This document shows, in pieces, positions 25,901-33,417 of a DNA stretch of 64,000 nt; the stretch's first letter is position 1; every line of letters begins with the position of its first letter. The translations under genes were made by a program, and so were the position numbers. Source of the DNA: Chishuiella changwenlii. Lineage in GTDB: Bacteria; Bacteroidota; Bacteroidia; Flavobacteriales; Weeksellaceae. The stretch lies in contig NZ_FRBH01000005.1 of the NCBI RefSeq assembly GCF_900142565.1, positions 1-64,000 of the forward strand. The letters are read 5' to 3'. The notes below the pieces were generated by a model. The model was not told the DNA's origin. It ran no database searches and worked only from the letters and a program-made list of their open reading frames with translations.

Positions 25901-26099
25901 CTTCTATTGGAATAACAACAGACTCCATAACTGTCTTAGCATTTGCACCAGGATAAGATGCAGTGATCTGTACAGTTGCGGGAGCAATATCAGGATACTG
26001 AGTTACTGGAATGATAATCAATCCCAATATACCCAATATTAATATAATAATAGAAATTACCGTAGATAATACGGGTCTTTCAATAAACTTTTTTAACAT
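22944..26099 (-). CDS. RND multidrug efflux permease (HAE1 family, AcrB-like)
   Basis: A 1051-aa inner-membrane proton/drug antiporter. The plan is AcrB-like: FIERPVLSTVISIIILI at the N terminus, two large periplasmic loops and twelve membrane helices. The proton-relay aspartates are in GIVVDDAIVVVE (equivalent to AcrB D407/D408), and the matching Lys is in GLLAKNAILIVEF (equivalent to K940). Substrates are probably hydrophobic compounds such as drugs, dyes or bile-like molecules, but are not predictable here. It lies between adaptor (12-base gap) and outer-membrane factor (2-base gap). Confidence 0.95.
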   Translation of the reverse strand: MLKKFIERPVLSTVISIIILILGILGLIIIPVTQYPDIAPATVQITASYPGANAKTVMESVVIPIEEQVNGVEGMDYIQSTASNNGSATTTVVFKPGVDGDIAQVNVQNRVARATPLLPAEVTRSGVVTQKQQTSALMFTSVSSTNPKYDQTYIQNYLNINVIPSLKRVSGVGDATVFGAMTYSMRIWLNPSRMASYGLVPADVSAALSQESLEAAAGALGQNAGQSFEYAITYSGRYKTEDQYRNIVIKSLGNGQVLRLQDVADIEFGAQTYSSTSEMNGNPSAVFAVYQTPGSNAQDIINNLRTELEKASKQFPEGITYTILMDTNTFLDASIEKVIHTMIEAFILVFIVVYIFLQDFRSTLVPLIAVPVSIIGTFFFLNLAGFSLNLLTLFALVLAIGIVVDDAIVVVEAVHARMESHHETPLDATKNAMDEISGAIISITLVMCAVFVPVTFISGPTGVFYKQFGITLIVSILISALNALTLSPALCALFLKAHEEGERKRNFVQRFFDAFNTAFDTMTNKYGRSFKFLFKHKWISFIIIIASGFGIYGIGKMMPSGFVPTEDNGFIIGNIELPAGASMDRVYEVEREFQQKIKDIPGVDKATIISGNSIINGAGSNYGMMFVKLKPFEERTTDDLQVNTIIGKLFGAAAQIPDAQMIFFQPPAIPGFGMSSGFELKLMDKTGGEINDFNKFANEYIGALMQRPEILYAQSSLNTNFPQYEIDVNIERAKQSGVSVSSIFSTLQGYIGGLYAADFTRFGKQYRVYIQALPEDRINEMSLNKMFVKTTDGTMTPVSQFVTLKRVYGPNSVNRFNLFTNTNISGAVKPGYSTGDAINAINEVNAQTLSPSYGTDFAGLTREEVNAGSQTVLIFALCIVFVYFILSAQYESYVLPLAVLLSVPCGIMGAYLSQWLAGLENNIYFQIALIMLVGLLAKNAILIVEFALQRRAHGMSIVQAAIEGAKARLRPILMTSFAFILGLMPLVVATGVSSAGNRSVGTGAAFGLLIGTILGVFVIPVLFVIFQTLQEKIKPMKFDRPQGEVEHNNSI

Positions 26100-26111
26100 A
26101 CAATTCGTATT

Positions 26112-27353
26112 TTAGAAAATTGTTTTTGTAGATTCTACAATTTGATCAAAATTTGCAGGTGTTGGTTTAATTGGAGTTTTATCTCTTAATTTACCTACTC
26201 CTTGTGCTACTACTTTTTCTCCTTTCTTAACACCATCTTTTATTACTACAAGATTATTAGTTTTATCTAATACGTTAATAGAAGTTGCGATAGCAGAATC
26301 ATTTCTAACTTTGTAAACATAAGTTAAACCTTGTTGCTCGAATGTTGCAGCAGATGGTACAACTAATGCGTCTACATAAGTTTTAGGAACGCGAATACGT
26401 CCAGAGTTTCCGTTAGCTAATAATTTTGCTTCATTATTAAATGTTACACGGAAATCAATTGTTCCTGTTACAGGATTAATTTGACCAGTTACAGTTTGGA
26501 TTTTTCCTTTTTCAGGATAAATTTCACCGTTTGCTAAAACTAATTCTACTGCTGGAATTTTATTTAATTTATCTTTTAAAGTTGCTCCTTCAGATTTTGA
26601 GATAAAGTTTAAATAATCTCTCTCGTTCATAGAGAAATAAGCATAAACTTTACTTGTATTAGAAACAACTGTAATTGGACTTTGATCTGTTGGACCAACT
26701 AATGATCCTTGACGAGATGTAATTGCTCCAACTACTCCACTAACAGGGGCACGAACTACAGAGTAGTCTACGTTTGCTTGTGATCCTTTGTATGTTGCAT
26801 TAGCTTGTGTTACACCAGCTTTTGCTTGTGCTAATGCTGCAACAGTTTGATTGTAACTAGCTTCTGCTTTTGCTAAATTAGCTTTTGCAGTTTCTAATTG
26901 AATATTACTAATAATATTTTTTTGAACTAAAGGGATCAATTTATTTACCTCTACTTGTGCAGCATTTACAGCAGCTTTAGCAGCACTAACATTTGCTTGT
27001 GCAGCTTGTACACTAGCTTGAGCAGCACCAACAGCAGATTTAGATGCATCAGCATTTTGAGTTAAAACATTTGTTTCTAACTTAAATAATGGCTGACCAG
27101 CTTTTACGTATTGACCTTCATCCACATAAACCTCAGTTATATATCCTTGGATTTTTGCACGAACATCATTATTTACAATCCCTTGAATATTTGTAGGGTA
27201 TTCATCATAACTAGTTACCACTTTTGTAGGTACATCAACTACCGGATATGGAGCTGGACCTTGTGCTTGTTGTGCAGCTGCATCGTCCTTTTTACCACAA
27301 GAACTTAATGCTATCGCCAAAGCACCAACCATCATAACGTTAACGTTTTTCAT
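26112..27353 (-). CDS. RND efflux periplasmic adaptor (membrane fusion protein)
   Basis: A 413-aa adaptor that links the permease to the outer-membrane channel. A lipoprotein-type signal (MVGALAIALSSC, Cys ~19) is followed by the lipoyl domain (YITEVYVDEGQYVKAGQPLF, ~72-91), a long Ala-rich coiled-coil hairpin (~100-185), a beta-barrel domain and a membrane-proximal domain. The Ala/Gln-rich hairpin is longer and more repetitive than in AcrA. It is encoded five bases after the GbsR/MarR-type regulator gene and 12 bases before the permease gene. Confidence 0.92.
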   Translation of the reverse strand: MKNVNVMMVGALAIALSSCGKKDDAAAQQAQGPAPYPVVDVPTKVVTSYDEYPTNIQGIVNNDVRAKIQGYITEVYVDEGQYVKAGQPLFKLETNVLTQNADASKSAVGAAQASVQAAQANVSAAKAAVNAAQVEVNKLIPLVQKNIISNIQLETAKANLAKAEASYNQTVAALAQAKAGVTQANATYKGSQANVDYSVVRAPVSGVVGAITSRQGSLVGPTDQSPITVVSNTSKVYAYFSMNERDYLNFISKSEGATLKDKLNKIPAVELVLANGEIYPEKGKIQTVTGQINPVTGTIDFRVTFNNEAKLLANGNSGRIRVPKTYVDALVVPSAATFEQQGLTYVYKVRNDSAIATSINVLDKTNNLVVIKDGVKKGEKVVAQGVGKLRDKTPIKPTPANFDQIVESTKTIF

Positions 27354-27358
27354 ATTAC

Positions 27359-27853
27359 TTATTTATTTTCTAGTTGAATTTGATTAATAGTTTCTATAGT
27401 TTCACTTAAAATTTTCTTTGTTTCATTAAGGTGATTTAGGTAAACATTTAATATATCCATATTAAAGTTTTTTGGAAATGAATTATTTTGCATTTTGTAC
27501 TCATTTATTCTATTCGTGTAAATAATATCCTGAGAAATCATTTCATGAACAAAATCTAATTTTTCTTTCAAATAATTCGCATTCATTCTAAAGTACCTCT
27601 TACGAGAATCAATCTTATTGATGTATTCAATTTGATTGGTAGATAGTAGAAAATTTATTGAGTTCGATAACGAACTCTTGCTAACATTAAAAACGTCTAG
27701 TAACTCTTCAAATGTGACACCTTCTTCGTTACATTCTAAAATCATATAAGCTTGCAACTTAGAAGTTAAAGGTGCTAATTTATATGTCTTTTCTATGTGC
27801 GCGCTAAAGCAACAAAAAAGATCTGTATTACATGGATTATTATCTATATTCAT
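27359..27853 (-). CDS. GbsR/MarR-type transcriptional regulator of the efflux operon
   Basis: A 164-aa winged-helix protein: the DNA-binding region is GVTFEELLDVFNVSKSSLSN (residues ~45-64) with a wing around KIDSRKRYF, followed by a long helical dimerisation tail. The N terminus carries three cysteines (C8, C14, C15) ahead of the first helix, an unusual cluster that could sense metal or oxidant. Being the first gene of the efflux operon with an inverted repeat over its promoter, it is most likely a local autoregulated repressor. The ligand is unknown. Confidence 0.8.
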   Translation of the reverse strand: MNIDNNPCNTDLFCCFSAHIEKTYKLAPLTSKLQAYMILECNEEGVTFEELLDVFNVSKSSLSNSINFLLSTNQIEYINKIDSRKRYFRMNANYLKEKLDFVHEMISQDIIYTNRINEYKMQNNSFPKNFNMDILNVYLNHLNETKKILSETIETINQIQLENK

Positions 27854-27875
27854 AATGTTTTAATATAAGACGGAG

Positions 27876-27913
27876 CAAATGTATATTAGTTAGTTCGTTT
27901 TTTACAGAACTAA
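27876..27913 (-). promoter_or_regulatory. Promoter and operator-like repeat of the efflux operon
   Basis: On the minus strand TACATTTG (27876-27883) is a -7 element 22 bases before the regulator start. Upstream of it, TTAGTTC (27890-27896) and GAACTAA (27907-27913) form a perfect inverted repeat with a 10-base spacer in the -33 zone. The plus-strand left arm is preceded by an extra TTAG, giving a partial direct repeat. Confidence 0.65.
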
Positions 27914-28103
27914 TTATTTTATTTATTTATAATTTTTATAAATAATATTTATAATCATGCAAATCTTTATATTTCATGTTGATTTTAAAAATCTTTATAA
28001 ATGTAAAACAAATACTTACAATAAAGTAAGCGAAAATAAATATTTGATAATTAATTAAACATTTGTTTGATTTTTATTAAAAAAAGAGTAAAAAGACAAT
28101 CAT

Positions 28104-28649
28104 TTAGCCTCTTAAATCATTAATAAAAGTTGAAATAAAATCAAAATCGTTCTTATAATCGAACTGAACATCTTCATGAAATTGATAAAATAGCTTGGTA
28201 ATTAATTGTAATCTGGCTTGCTGATATTTTAAAAGTTTTTCAGCATTTGTTCCAATCATTTTATCTTCATATAAAAAACCAAAACGTTCAAAAGATTGTT
28301 TTAAGATATAAACTCTCAACTCAAATTCGGAAAGTTTATCTTTTGTAATCTGACTATGGAAATTTACCAATCCACTTTGAGATTTTTGAAGTAGTAATAA
28401 TAATCTTTGACCAGTATTTATATTTCTAGGATTAATAGATTTAGTTGCGTCATCAAACAACTCATCTATTTTCTGAAAAACAGTTTGTATTCTTTTCTGT
28501 AAGTCACTTCCATCTTCTAATAACTGAAAATGTAATTGTTCCACCAAAACATCATCTTTCGCAATTAAGCGTAATAAAAGTTTATCTTTCTCTTTCTGTG
28601 ATAAATCTAAAATAGACAATTTTAATTCTGGTAAATCTCTTAATTTCAT
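28104..28649 (-). CDS. Conserved-looking helical protein of unknown function
   Basis: A 181-aa soluble protein, highly helical and rich in Leu, Lys and Gln (MKLRDLPELKLSILDLSQKE at the start). No signal peptide, membrane segment or catalytic motif is visible. It may be a helical-bundle protein, and I do not recognise the family with confidence. It is transcribed alone, with 250 AT-rich bases between it and the efflux regulator. Confidence 0.6.
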   Translation of the reverse strand: MKLRDLPELKLSILDLSQKEKDKLLLRLIAKDDVLVEQLHFQLLEDGSDLQKRIQTVFQKIDELFDDATKSINPRNINTGQRLLLLLQKSQSGLVNFHSQITKDKLSEFELRVYILKQSFERFGFLYEDKMIGTNAEKLLKYQQARLQLITKLFYQFHEDVQFDYKNDFDFISTFINDLRG

Positions 28650-28732
28650 ATCAGTTATTAGTGATGTAAAGATAAGGATTATAAAGTAGAGATAATGGAT
28701 AGTGATTGATTTTCATATAAATATTTGCTTAA

Positions 28733-29389
28733 TTAATATGAAGTATTATCTCTTTTAAAAATTAATATACTGGGTATAGTCATTTTAGAATTGTCATTTA
28801 TAATTTTACAGTTTAAATATTCCTCCATATCATTGTCCTGATTATCTTCATTCATTATTTCACTTATCCAAATAAGTTGATTGGGTTTAGAAGGAAGTAT
28901 AGTCAATTTTGCAGCAACATAAGTAAAACAGTTTTTATAATCCATTAATTGAAACGAATAACTGTGATTTAAATTTGTTTTATTTATTAATTGTAATGGA
29001 TAATCAACAGGATCTGCTAAAATATTCATATTTACGGTTGACCACACTGAATATTTATCGTAAATTTTTTCTCCATCTTTATCTGTTGCAAGTACTGTTT
29101 TACTATTCTTATCAATTACTTGGTAACTTAATAACATTTTATAATTTGGTATCGATTTATTTGTTGATACAATTGCATCTTTATCAATTAAAATCCAATC
29201 TAATTTTAAATCAATTTTTATAATTTTATTATCACTTTCTGCAGTCCATACACCAGGAAAAGGAAAAAAATCTGATATGCTAGTAGACAATGTTTTTCTA
29301 GTTCCATCACGATCTAAGTGTTGAGCTTTTAATTGATGGACACTATTTAAAATAAATAATAAGGCTGAAATTATTTTTATTGTTTTCAT
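28733..29389 (-). CDS. Secreted protein, DUF6705-like
   Basis: A 218-aa exported protein. I take the start at the ATG at 29389 (MKTIKIISALLFILNSVHQL), which gives a clean signal peptide and an eight-base gap after the upstream gene; an ATG at 29404 would overlap that gene's stop. The mature protein is beta-rich and has the layout of flavobacterial DUF6705 proteins (a W near the N terminus, then long strands and charged turns), but the match is by eye. The function is unknown. It is probably co-transcribed with the JAMM-like protein gene before it. Confidence 0.55.
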   Translation of the reverse strand: MKTIKIISALLFILNSVHQLKAQHLDRDGTRKTLSTSISDFFPFPGVWTAESDNKIIKIDLKLDWILIDKDAIVSTNKSIPNYKMLLSYQVIDKNSKTVLATDKDGEKIYDKYSVWSTVNMNILADPVDYPLQLINKTNLNHSYSFQLMDYKNCFTYVAAKLTILPSKPNQLIWISEIMNEDNQDNDMEEYLNCKIINDNSKMTIPSILIFKRDNTSY

Positions 29390-29397
29390 ATCTTTTT

Positions 29398-30417
29398 TTA
29401 ACAAGGGTTTACAAATACACCATTACCATTTTCTCTAGTCAACAGCTTCCTCCATCTCGGGGTCTTGTTCTTCTTATCATAATTTTCTAAACGATAAATT
29501 CTAACACCTATTTTTGATAAAACTTTACTTCCTAGTTCATTTAATGCATCTTTATTTTCGTCTGGATATGAGTAATAATTATCTTTAAAAAAATTAAAAT
29601 GAATATCTGCATTTCTATACATTATATCCAACCTATTCATCATTCTAAGTTTAATATTGTTTTCATTTTCGTGAAATTTTTTATAGAGCGATAAATTATC
29701 AATCTTCATAGAATATATTTGATTTCCATAGATTAAAATAGAATACAAATCGTAAATACTATATGTTTTTATCTTTTCATTTTTAATGTTTTCATAGGTT
29801 AAATATGCCAATTGAAGAAAAACTTTTACATCTGCGTCAGAATAGAAACCACGTGTTGTTCCACCCAACGTATGCGAATGTGCAAAACCAACAGTACCAA
29901 CTGCTATTCTAAACATGATCGTTTGTTTTTGCTGTTTAATTGGATCTACAAACACACAAGGTTTTATAACCTTTATATTTCTAGCTTCCATGTAGCCTTC
30001 TTCTGTATTACTAATGTTTGCTAATTTTTCTAAAGATTTTATTTTATCTAATTGTGTATCCAATTGGATTGATAGAGAATGACAAGATGATGGAGATTCT
30101 GTGTAAACAACATCATCTTCAATAATTTTTAATGAATCAACAGCAATTACATCTTCTGGTTTCAATAAAATATCATGTAACTCATGATCTTTTTTTAAGA
30201 GCTTAAAACCATTTGACTCATGGATAAGATTGTTTACAGCCTTATTTTCTGTAACTTTTTTTAAACTAACTATTTGGTAAGGGAAATTAGATTCAGATAC
30301 ATTATTATAAGAATATAAAACAGTTTTAGAGTTTGCAAAATAATCTCCTTTTTCACAATAATGTTGATATAGAATATATACTATAGGAATAAAAAAACTA
30401 TAGGGTATTTTTTTCAT
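29398..30417 (-). CDS. Exported hypothetical protein with a JAMM-like HxH motif
   Basis: A 339-aa protein with a hydrophobic N terminus (IPYSFFIPIVYILYQHYC), which could be a signal peptide or anchor; the Cys at 21 is a weak lipobox. Around residues 174-195 is FAHSHTLGGTTRGFYSDADV: H-x-H followed by S-x-x-D, like the zinc site of JAMM/MPN peptidases but with a longer spacing. A possible catalytic Glu is not identifiable by eye. The C terminus ends in Cys. No other domain is recognised. It precedes a secreted DUF6705-like protein gene by eight bases. Confidence 0.55.
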   Translation of the reverse strand: MKKIPYSFFIPIVYILYQHYCEKGDYFANSKTVLYSYNNVSESNFPYQIVSLKKVTENKAVNNLIHESNGFKLLKKDHELHDILLKPEDVIAVDSLKIIEDDVVYTESPSSCHSLSIQLDTQLDKIKSLEKLANISNTEEGYMEARNIKVIKPCVFVDPIKQQKQTIMFRIAVGTVGFAHSHTLGGTTRGFYSDADVKVFLQLAYLTYENIKNEKIKTYSIYDLYSILIYGNQIYSMKIDNLSLYKKFHENENNIKLRMMNRLDIMYRNADIHFNFFKDNYYSYPDENKDALNELGSKVLSKIGVRIYRLENYDKKNKTPRWRKLLTRENGNGVFVNPC

Positions 30418-30555
30418 AGGTTGATACTAATAAGATGCATAAACAGGTGTTAACCTATCTAACCTTATTTAATACTAACCAACACTAATATACAAAAAAA
30501 TATTAAAAACAATAAATCTTAATAGTGTATTTGTCTTACTTTTTAAATAAATAAT

Positions 30556-30580
30556 AAAAGCTACTTAAAAAGTAGCTTTT
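30556..30580 (-). terminator. Terminator of the polyamine operon
   Basis: AAAAGCTACTT (30556-30566) pairs with AAGTAGCTTTT (30570-30580), 25 bases after the deoxyhypusine-synthase-like gene. The U-run on the minus strand is short, so strength is uncertain. Confidence 0.65.
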
Positions 30581-30605
30581 ATATTATAATTTGTTATATC
30601 AAAAA

Positions 30606-31580
30606 TTAATGACCTAATATATAGCTAAAAATTAATGGAGCTACAATTGTTGCATCAGATTCTATCATAAATTTTGGCGTATCAATATCTAATTTCCCCC
30701 ATGTAATTTTCTCATTAGGAACTGCTCCAGAATAAGAACCATAAGAAGTTGTAGAATCAGAAATCTGACAGAAGTATGACCAAAATGGAACATCTTCCCA
30801 CTCTAAATCTTGGTACATCATAGGAACAACACAAATAGGGAAATCTCCAGAAATTCCACCAGCAATTTGGAAGAACCCTACTCCTTTTCCATCAGAATTT
30901 GCACGGTACCATTCTGTTAAGTAAATCATGTATTCTATACCAGATTTTACTGTAGAAGCTTGTAAGTTACCTTTAATTACATTTGCAGCAAAAATATTAC
31001 CTGTTGTAGAATCTTCCCATCCTGGACAAACAATAGGTAAGTTTTTTTCTGCAGCTGCTACAATCCAAGAATCTTTAGGATCAATTTCATAATACTGCTC
31101 TAAAACACCTGAATTAACAACTTGGTATAAAAATTCGTGTGGTAAATAGCGCTCTCCTTTTTCTTCCGCAGCGTGCCAAGCATCTTCTAAATGTTGTTGT
31201 AAACGACGAAAAGCCTCCTCTTCTGGAATACAAGTATCCGTTACTCTATTATAATGAGCATCTAATAATTCACGTTCTTGTTCTGGTGTTAAATCTCTAT
31301 AATTAGGAATTCTTTTGTAATGAGAATGTGCAACTAAATTCATTACATCTTCTTCTAAGTTTGCACCTGTACAAGAAATAATTTGAACTTTATCTTGACG
31401 AATCATTTCTGCTAAAGAAACACCTAATTCTGCAGTAGACATTGCTCCTCCTAAAGAGATTAACATCTTTCCTCCTTCTAATAAATGTTTTTCATAACCT
31501 TTTGCAGCATCTACTAAAGCAGCTGCATTAAAGTGTCTGTAATTATGCTCAATGAATTGACTAATTGGTCCTTTACTCAT
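30606..31580 (-). CDS. Deoxyhypusine synthase family protein (likely polyamine synthase)
   Basis: A 324-aa protein of the deoxyhypusine synthase family. The NAD-binding part shows ISLGGAMSTAELG (residues ~41-53) and SCTGANLEEDV (~79-89). The catalytic lysine is K296 in NEKITWGKLD, the same position as in eukaryotic enzymes. Bacteria lack eIF5A, and bacterial relatives transfer an aminobutyl group from spermidine to small amines (homospermidine-synthase-type activity) or have unknown targets. It lies 36 bases after an arginine decarboxylase gene, so a role in polyamine metabolism is the best inference. Confidence 0.83.
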   Translation of the reverse strand: MSKGPISQFIEHNYRHFNAAALVDAAKGYEKHLLEGGKMLISLGGAMSTAELGVSLAEMIRQDKVQIISCTGANLEEDVMNLVAHSHYKRIPNYRDLTPEQERELLDAHYNRVTDTCIPEEEAFRRLQQHLEDAWHAAEEKGERYLPHEFLYQVVNSGVLEQYYEIDPKDSWIVAAAEKNLPIVCPGWEDSTTGNIFAANVIKGNLQASTVKSGIEYMIYLTEWYRANSDGKGVGFFQIAGGISGDFPICVVPMMYQDLEWEDVPFWSYFCQISDSTTSYGSYSGAVPNEKITWGKLDIDTPKFMIESDATIVAPLIFSYILGH

Positions 31581-31616
31581 CTTATTATTTTTTTATTTTT
31601 AATTTAAAATTTTCTA

Positions 31617-32999
31617 TTACTTATATCCTAATGTTTCTAAAACATTTTGATGTGTTTGTTCTTCAGAATATACTTTGGTTTCATAATTCTCATCAATCAA
31701 AATATATTTTGGTTGCGGAATTAAACAGTGATTAATTCCACCAAATCCACTAATATTATCTTGATAAGCACCTGTATTAAAGAAACCGATATACAATGGT
31801 TTTGCAGAATCGTATTTTGGTAAATAGATTGCATTTACATGTTGTTCAGAATTGTAATAATCATCAGAATCACATGTTAATCCTCCCAATAAAACACGCT
31901 CATACTTGTCGTACCAACGGTTAACAGGCAACATAACAAATCTTTTAGAAATAGCCCATGCATCAGGTAATGTTGTCATAAAAGAAGAATCTATCATATC
32001 CCAATATTCCTTATCATTTTGTTTCTTTTGATAAAGTATTTTATAGATAATTCCACCACTTTCTCCAACAGTAAATGATCCGAACTCTGTAAAAATATTA
32101 GGAACAGGAATTCCCTCTTCATCACAAATCGTTTTTATTTGTAATAAGATTTCTTTTGCCATATACTCGTAATCATATGTAAAGCTTAACGAGTTTTTAA
32201 TAGGAAATCCTCCACCAATATTTAAACTATCTAATTCTGGACAAACTTTTTTCAGGTTTACATAAACCTTTAAACACTTTGTTAATTCGTTCCAGTAATA
32301 AGAATTATCTTTAATTCCAGTATTAATAAAGAAATGAAGCATTTTAAGTTTTATGCGTTCATTAGGTTTTACCATTGTTTGGTAAAAAGGAACGATATCT
32401 TTATATCCAATTCCTAAACGAGAAGTATAAAATTCGAATTTTGGTTCTTCTTCAGATGCAATTCTAATTCCGATTTCGAAATCACCTTCAATAGCTTCAG
32501 AGAAAAGATCTACTTCTTCGTAATTATCAATTACAGTAATTGTTTTACGGTGACCACTGTTTACTAAACGAGCTATGTTTTCTACATATTCCTCACGTTT
32601 AAAACCGTTACATACGACATATTGATCTTCATTAATTAAACCTTCTTTAATTAAATTTTCTACAATATTAATGTCGAATGCAGAAGATGTTTCTATGTGG
32701 ATATCATTTTTTAAGGCTTCACCAAGAATATGGCGAAAATGTGAGCTCTTTGTACAATAACAATAATTGTATGAGCCTTCATAGTTTAATTCTTCACGGG
32801 CTTTTTCAAACCAATGTTTTGCCCTCTGTATATTTTCAGAGATTTTTGGCAAATAAGTAAATTTTAATGGAGTACCATGTTCTTCAACTAAGGCTTTTAA
32901 ATCAATTCCATTAAATTTTAAGTGCTCTCCATCCAATTCAAATTCATCTTGAGGAAAGTCAAAAGATTGTGTGATTAAATCTATGTATTTTGTTTTCAT
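31617..32999 (-). CDS. speA: Arginine decarboxylase (PLP-dependent, alanine-racemase fold)
   Basis: A 460-aa fold-type III PLP decarboxylase. The PLP lysine is K84 in YCYCTKSSHF, the glycine-rich phosphate site is NIGGGFPIK (~259-267), and the active-site Cys-Asp is in GGLTCDSDD. Its length and its pairing with a deoxyhypusine-synthase-like gene fit the short Bacteroidota arginine decarboxylase that makes agmatine for polyamines. It lacks the extra beta domain of the 630-aa E. coli SpeA, so a related decarboxylase (diaminopimelate or carboxynorspermidine) cannot be fully excluded. Its upstream region holds a structured element (33089-33180). Confidence 0.8.
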   Translation of the reverse strand: MKTKYIDLITQSFDFPQDEFELDGEHLKFNGIDLKALVEEHGTPLKFTYLPKISENIQRAKHWFEKAREELNYEGSYNYCYCTKSSHFRHILGEALKNDIHIETSSAFDINIVENLIKEGLINEDQYVVCNGFKREEYVENIARLVNSGHRKTITVIDNYEEVDLFSEAIEGDFEIGIRIASEEEPKFEFYTSRLGIGYKDIVPFYQTMVKPNERIKLKMLHFFINTGIKDNSYYWNELTKCLKVYVNLKKVCPELDSLNIGGGFPIKNSLSFTYDYEYMAKEILLQIKTICDEEGIPVPNIFTEFGSFTVGESGGIIYKILYQKKQNDKEYWDMIDSSFMTTLPDAWAISKRFVMLPVNRWYDKYERVLLGGLTCDSDDYYNSEQHVNAIYLPKYDSAKPLYIGFFNTGAYQDNISGFGGINHCLIPQPKYILIDENYETKVYSEEQTHQNVLETLGYK

Positions 33000-33417
33000 T
33001 ATGCTATATAAATATTACGTGTGTTTAAATAATTCAAAAAAAATTGTGATAATTATTTAGGGTATTACAGACGTATTGCATAAAATACATTGCGAAGCAA
33101 TAACGGAAAAGAATAATTTTTGTTTCCTTTTCTATTCGTTATTAAAGCGGCGTCGAAGCTTTTACTGTTTTCAACGCTTTTGAATAAAAGGTTAAAATTC
33201 ATCAACTTTTTTCTTGAAAAAATTATAAAAATGTTAGGTGCAAATATAATGCTTTTAATCGTGTTTAGATGATAAATCCTCTTAAAATTTAAACGTATAT
33301 GTGCATTAAATAGAAGTGCTTCTTAAAATTTTATTAACATATTCAAAAAAATTATTTTTTCTTTAAGGTTTAGCAATGTTAAATATTGTATTTTTGAATT
33401 CGTTTTGAACGTAAATT
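33000..33417. other. speA-parA intergenic region with a folded element
   Basis: This 418-base divergent region is richer in G+C from 33065 to 33180 than its surroundings and contains: ATTGC-GAA-GCAAT (33089-33101); AATAACG (33099-33105) pairing with CGTTATT (33137-33143), extended by GAAAAG/CTTTTC; and GCGTCGAA (33150-33157) pairing imperfectly with TTCAACGC (33170-33177). It could be a leader of speA on the minus strand or a small RNA. The right part is AT-rich and holds the parA promoter (TATTTTTG, 33389-33396). No ORF is supported. Confidence 0.5.
33389..33396 (+). promoter_or_regulatory. -7 promoter element of parA (TATTTTTG)
   Basis: TATTTTTG fits TAnnTTTG and lies 21 bases before the parA start codon. 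A convincing -33 TTG is not evident. Confidence 0.5.

Noticed and set aside
24877-26042. Antisense reading frames within the RND permease gene
   Set aside because: They lie opposite a strongly conserved coding region, have no promoter or start context and yield low-complexity or unnatural sequences.
29850-29866. parS-like site containing CACGTG
   Set aside because: CACGTG occurs within coding sequence here, and also near 13246 and in ffh near 41117, but the flanks do not extend to the TGTTNCACGTGNAACA palindrome. No parS is supported in the window.
33065-33190. 6S RNA or tmRNA gene
   Set aside because: The stems do not form the long interrupted duplex of 6S RNA, and no tRNA-like ends or tag reading frame of tmRNA are visible.
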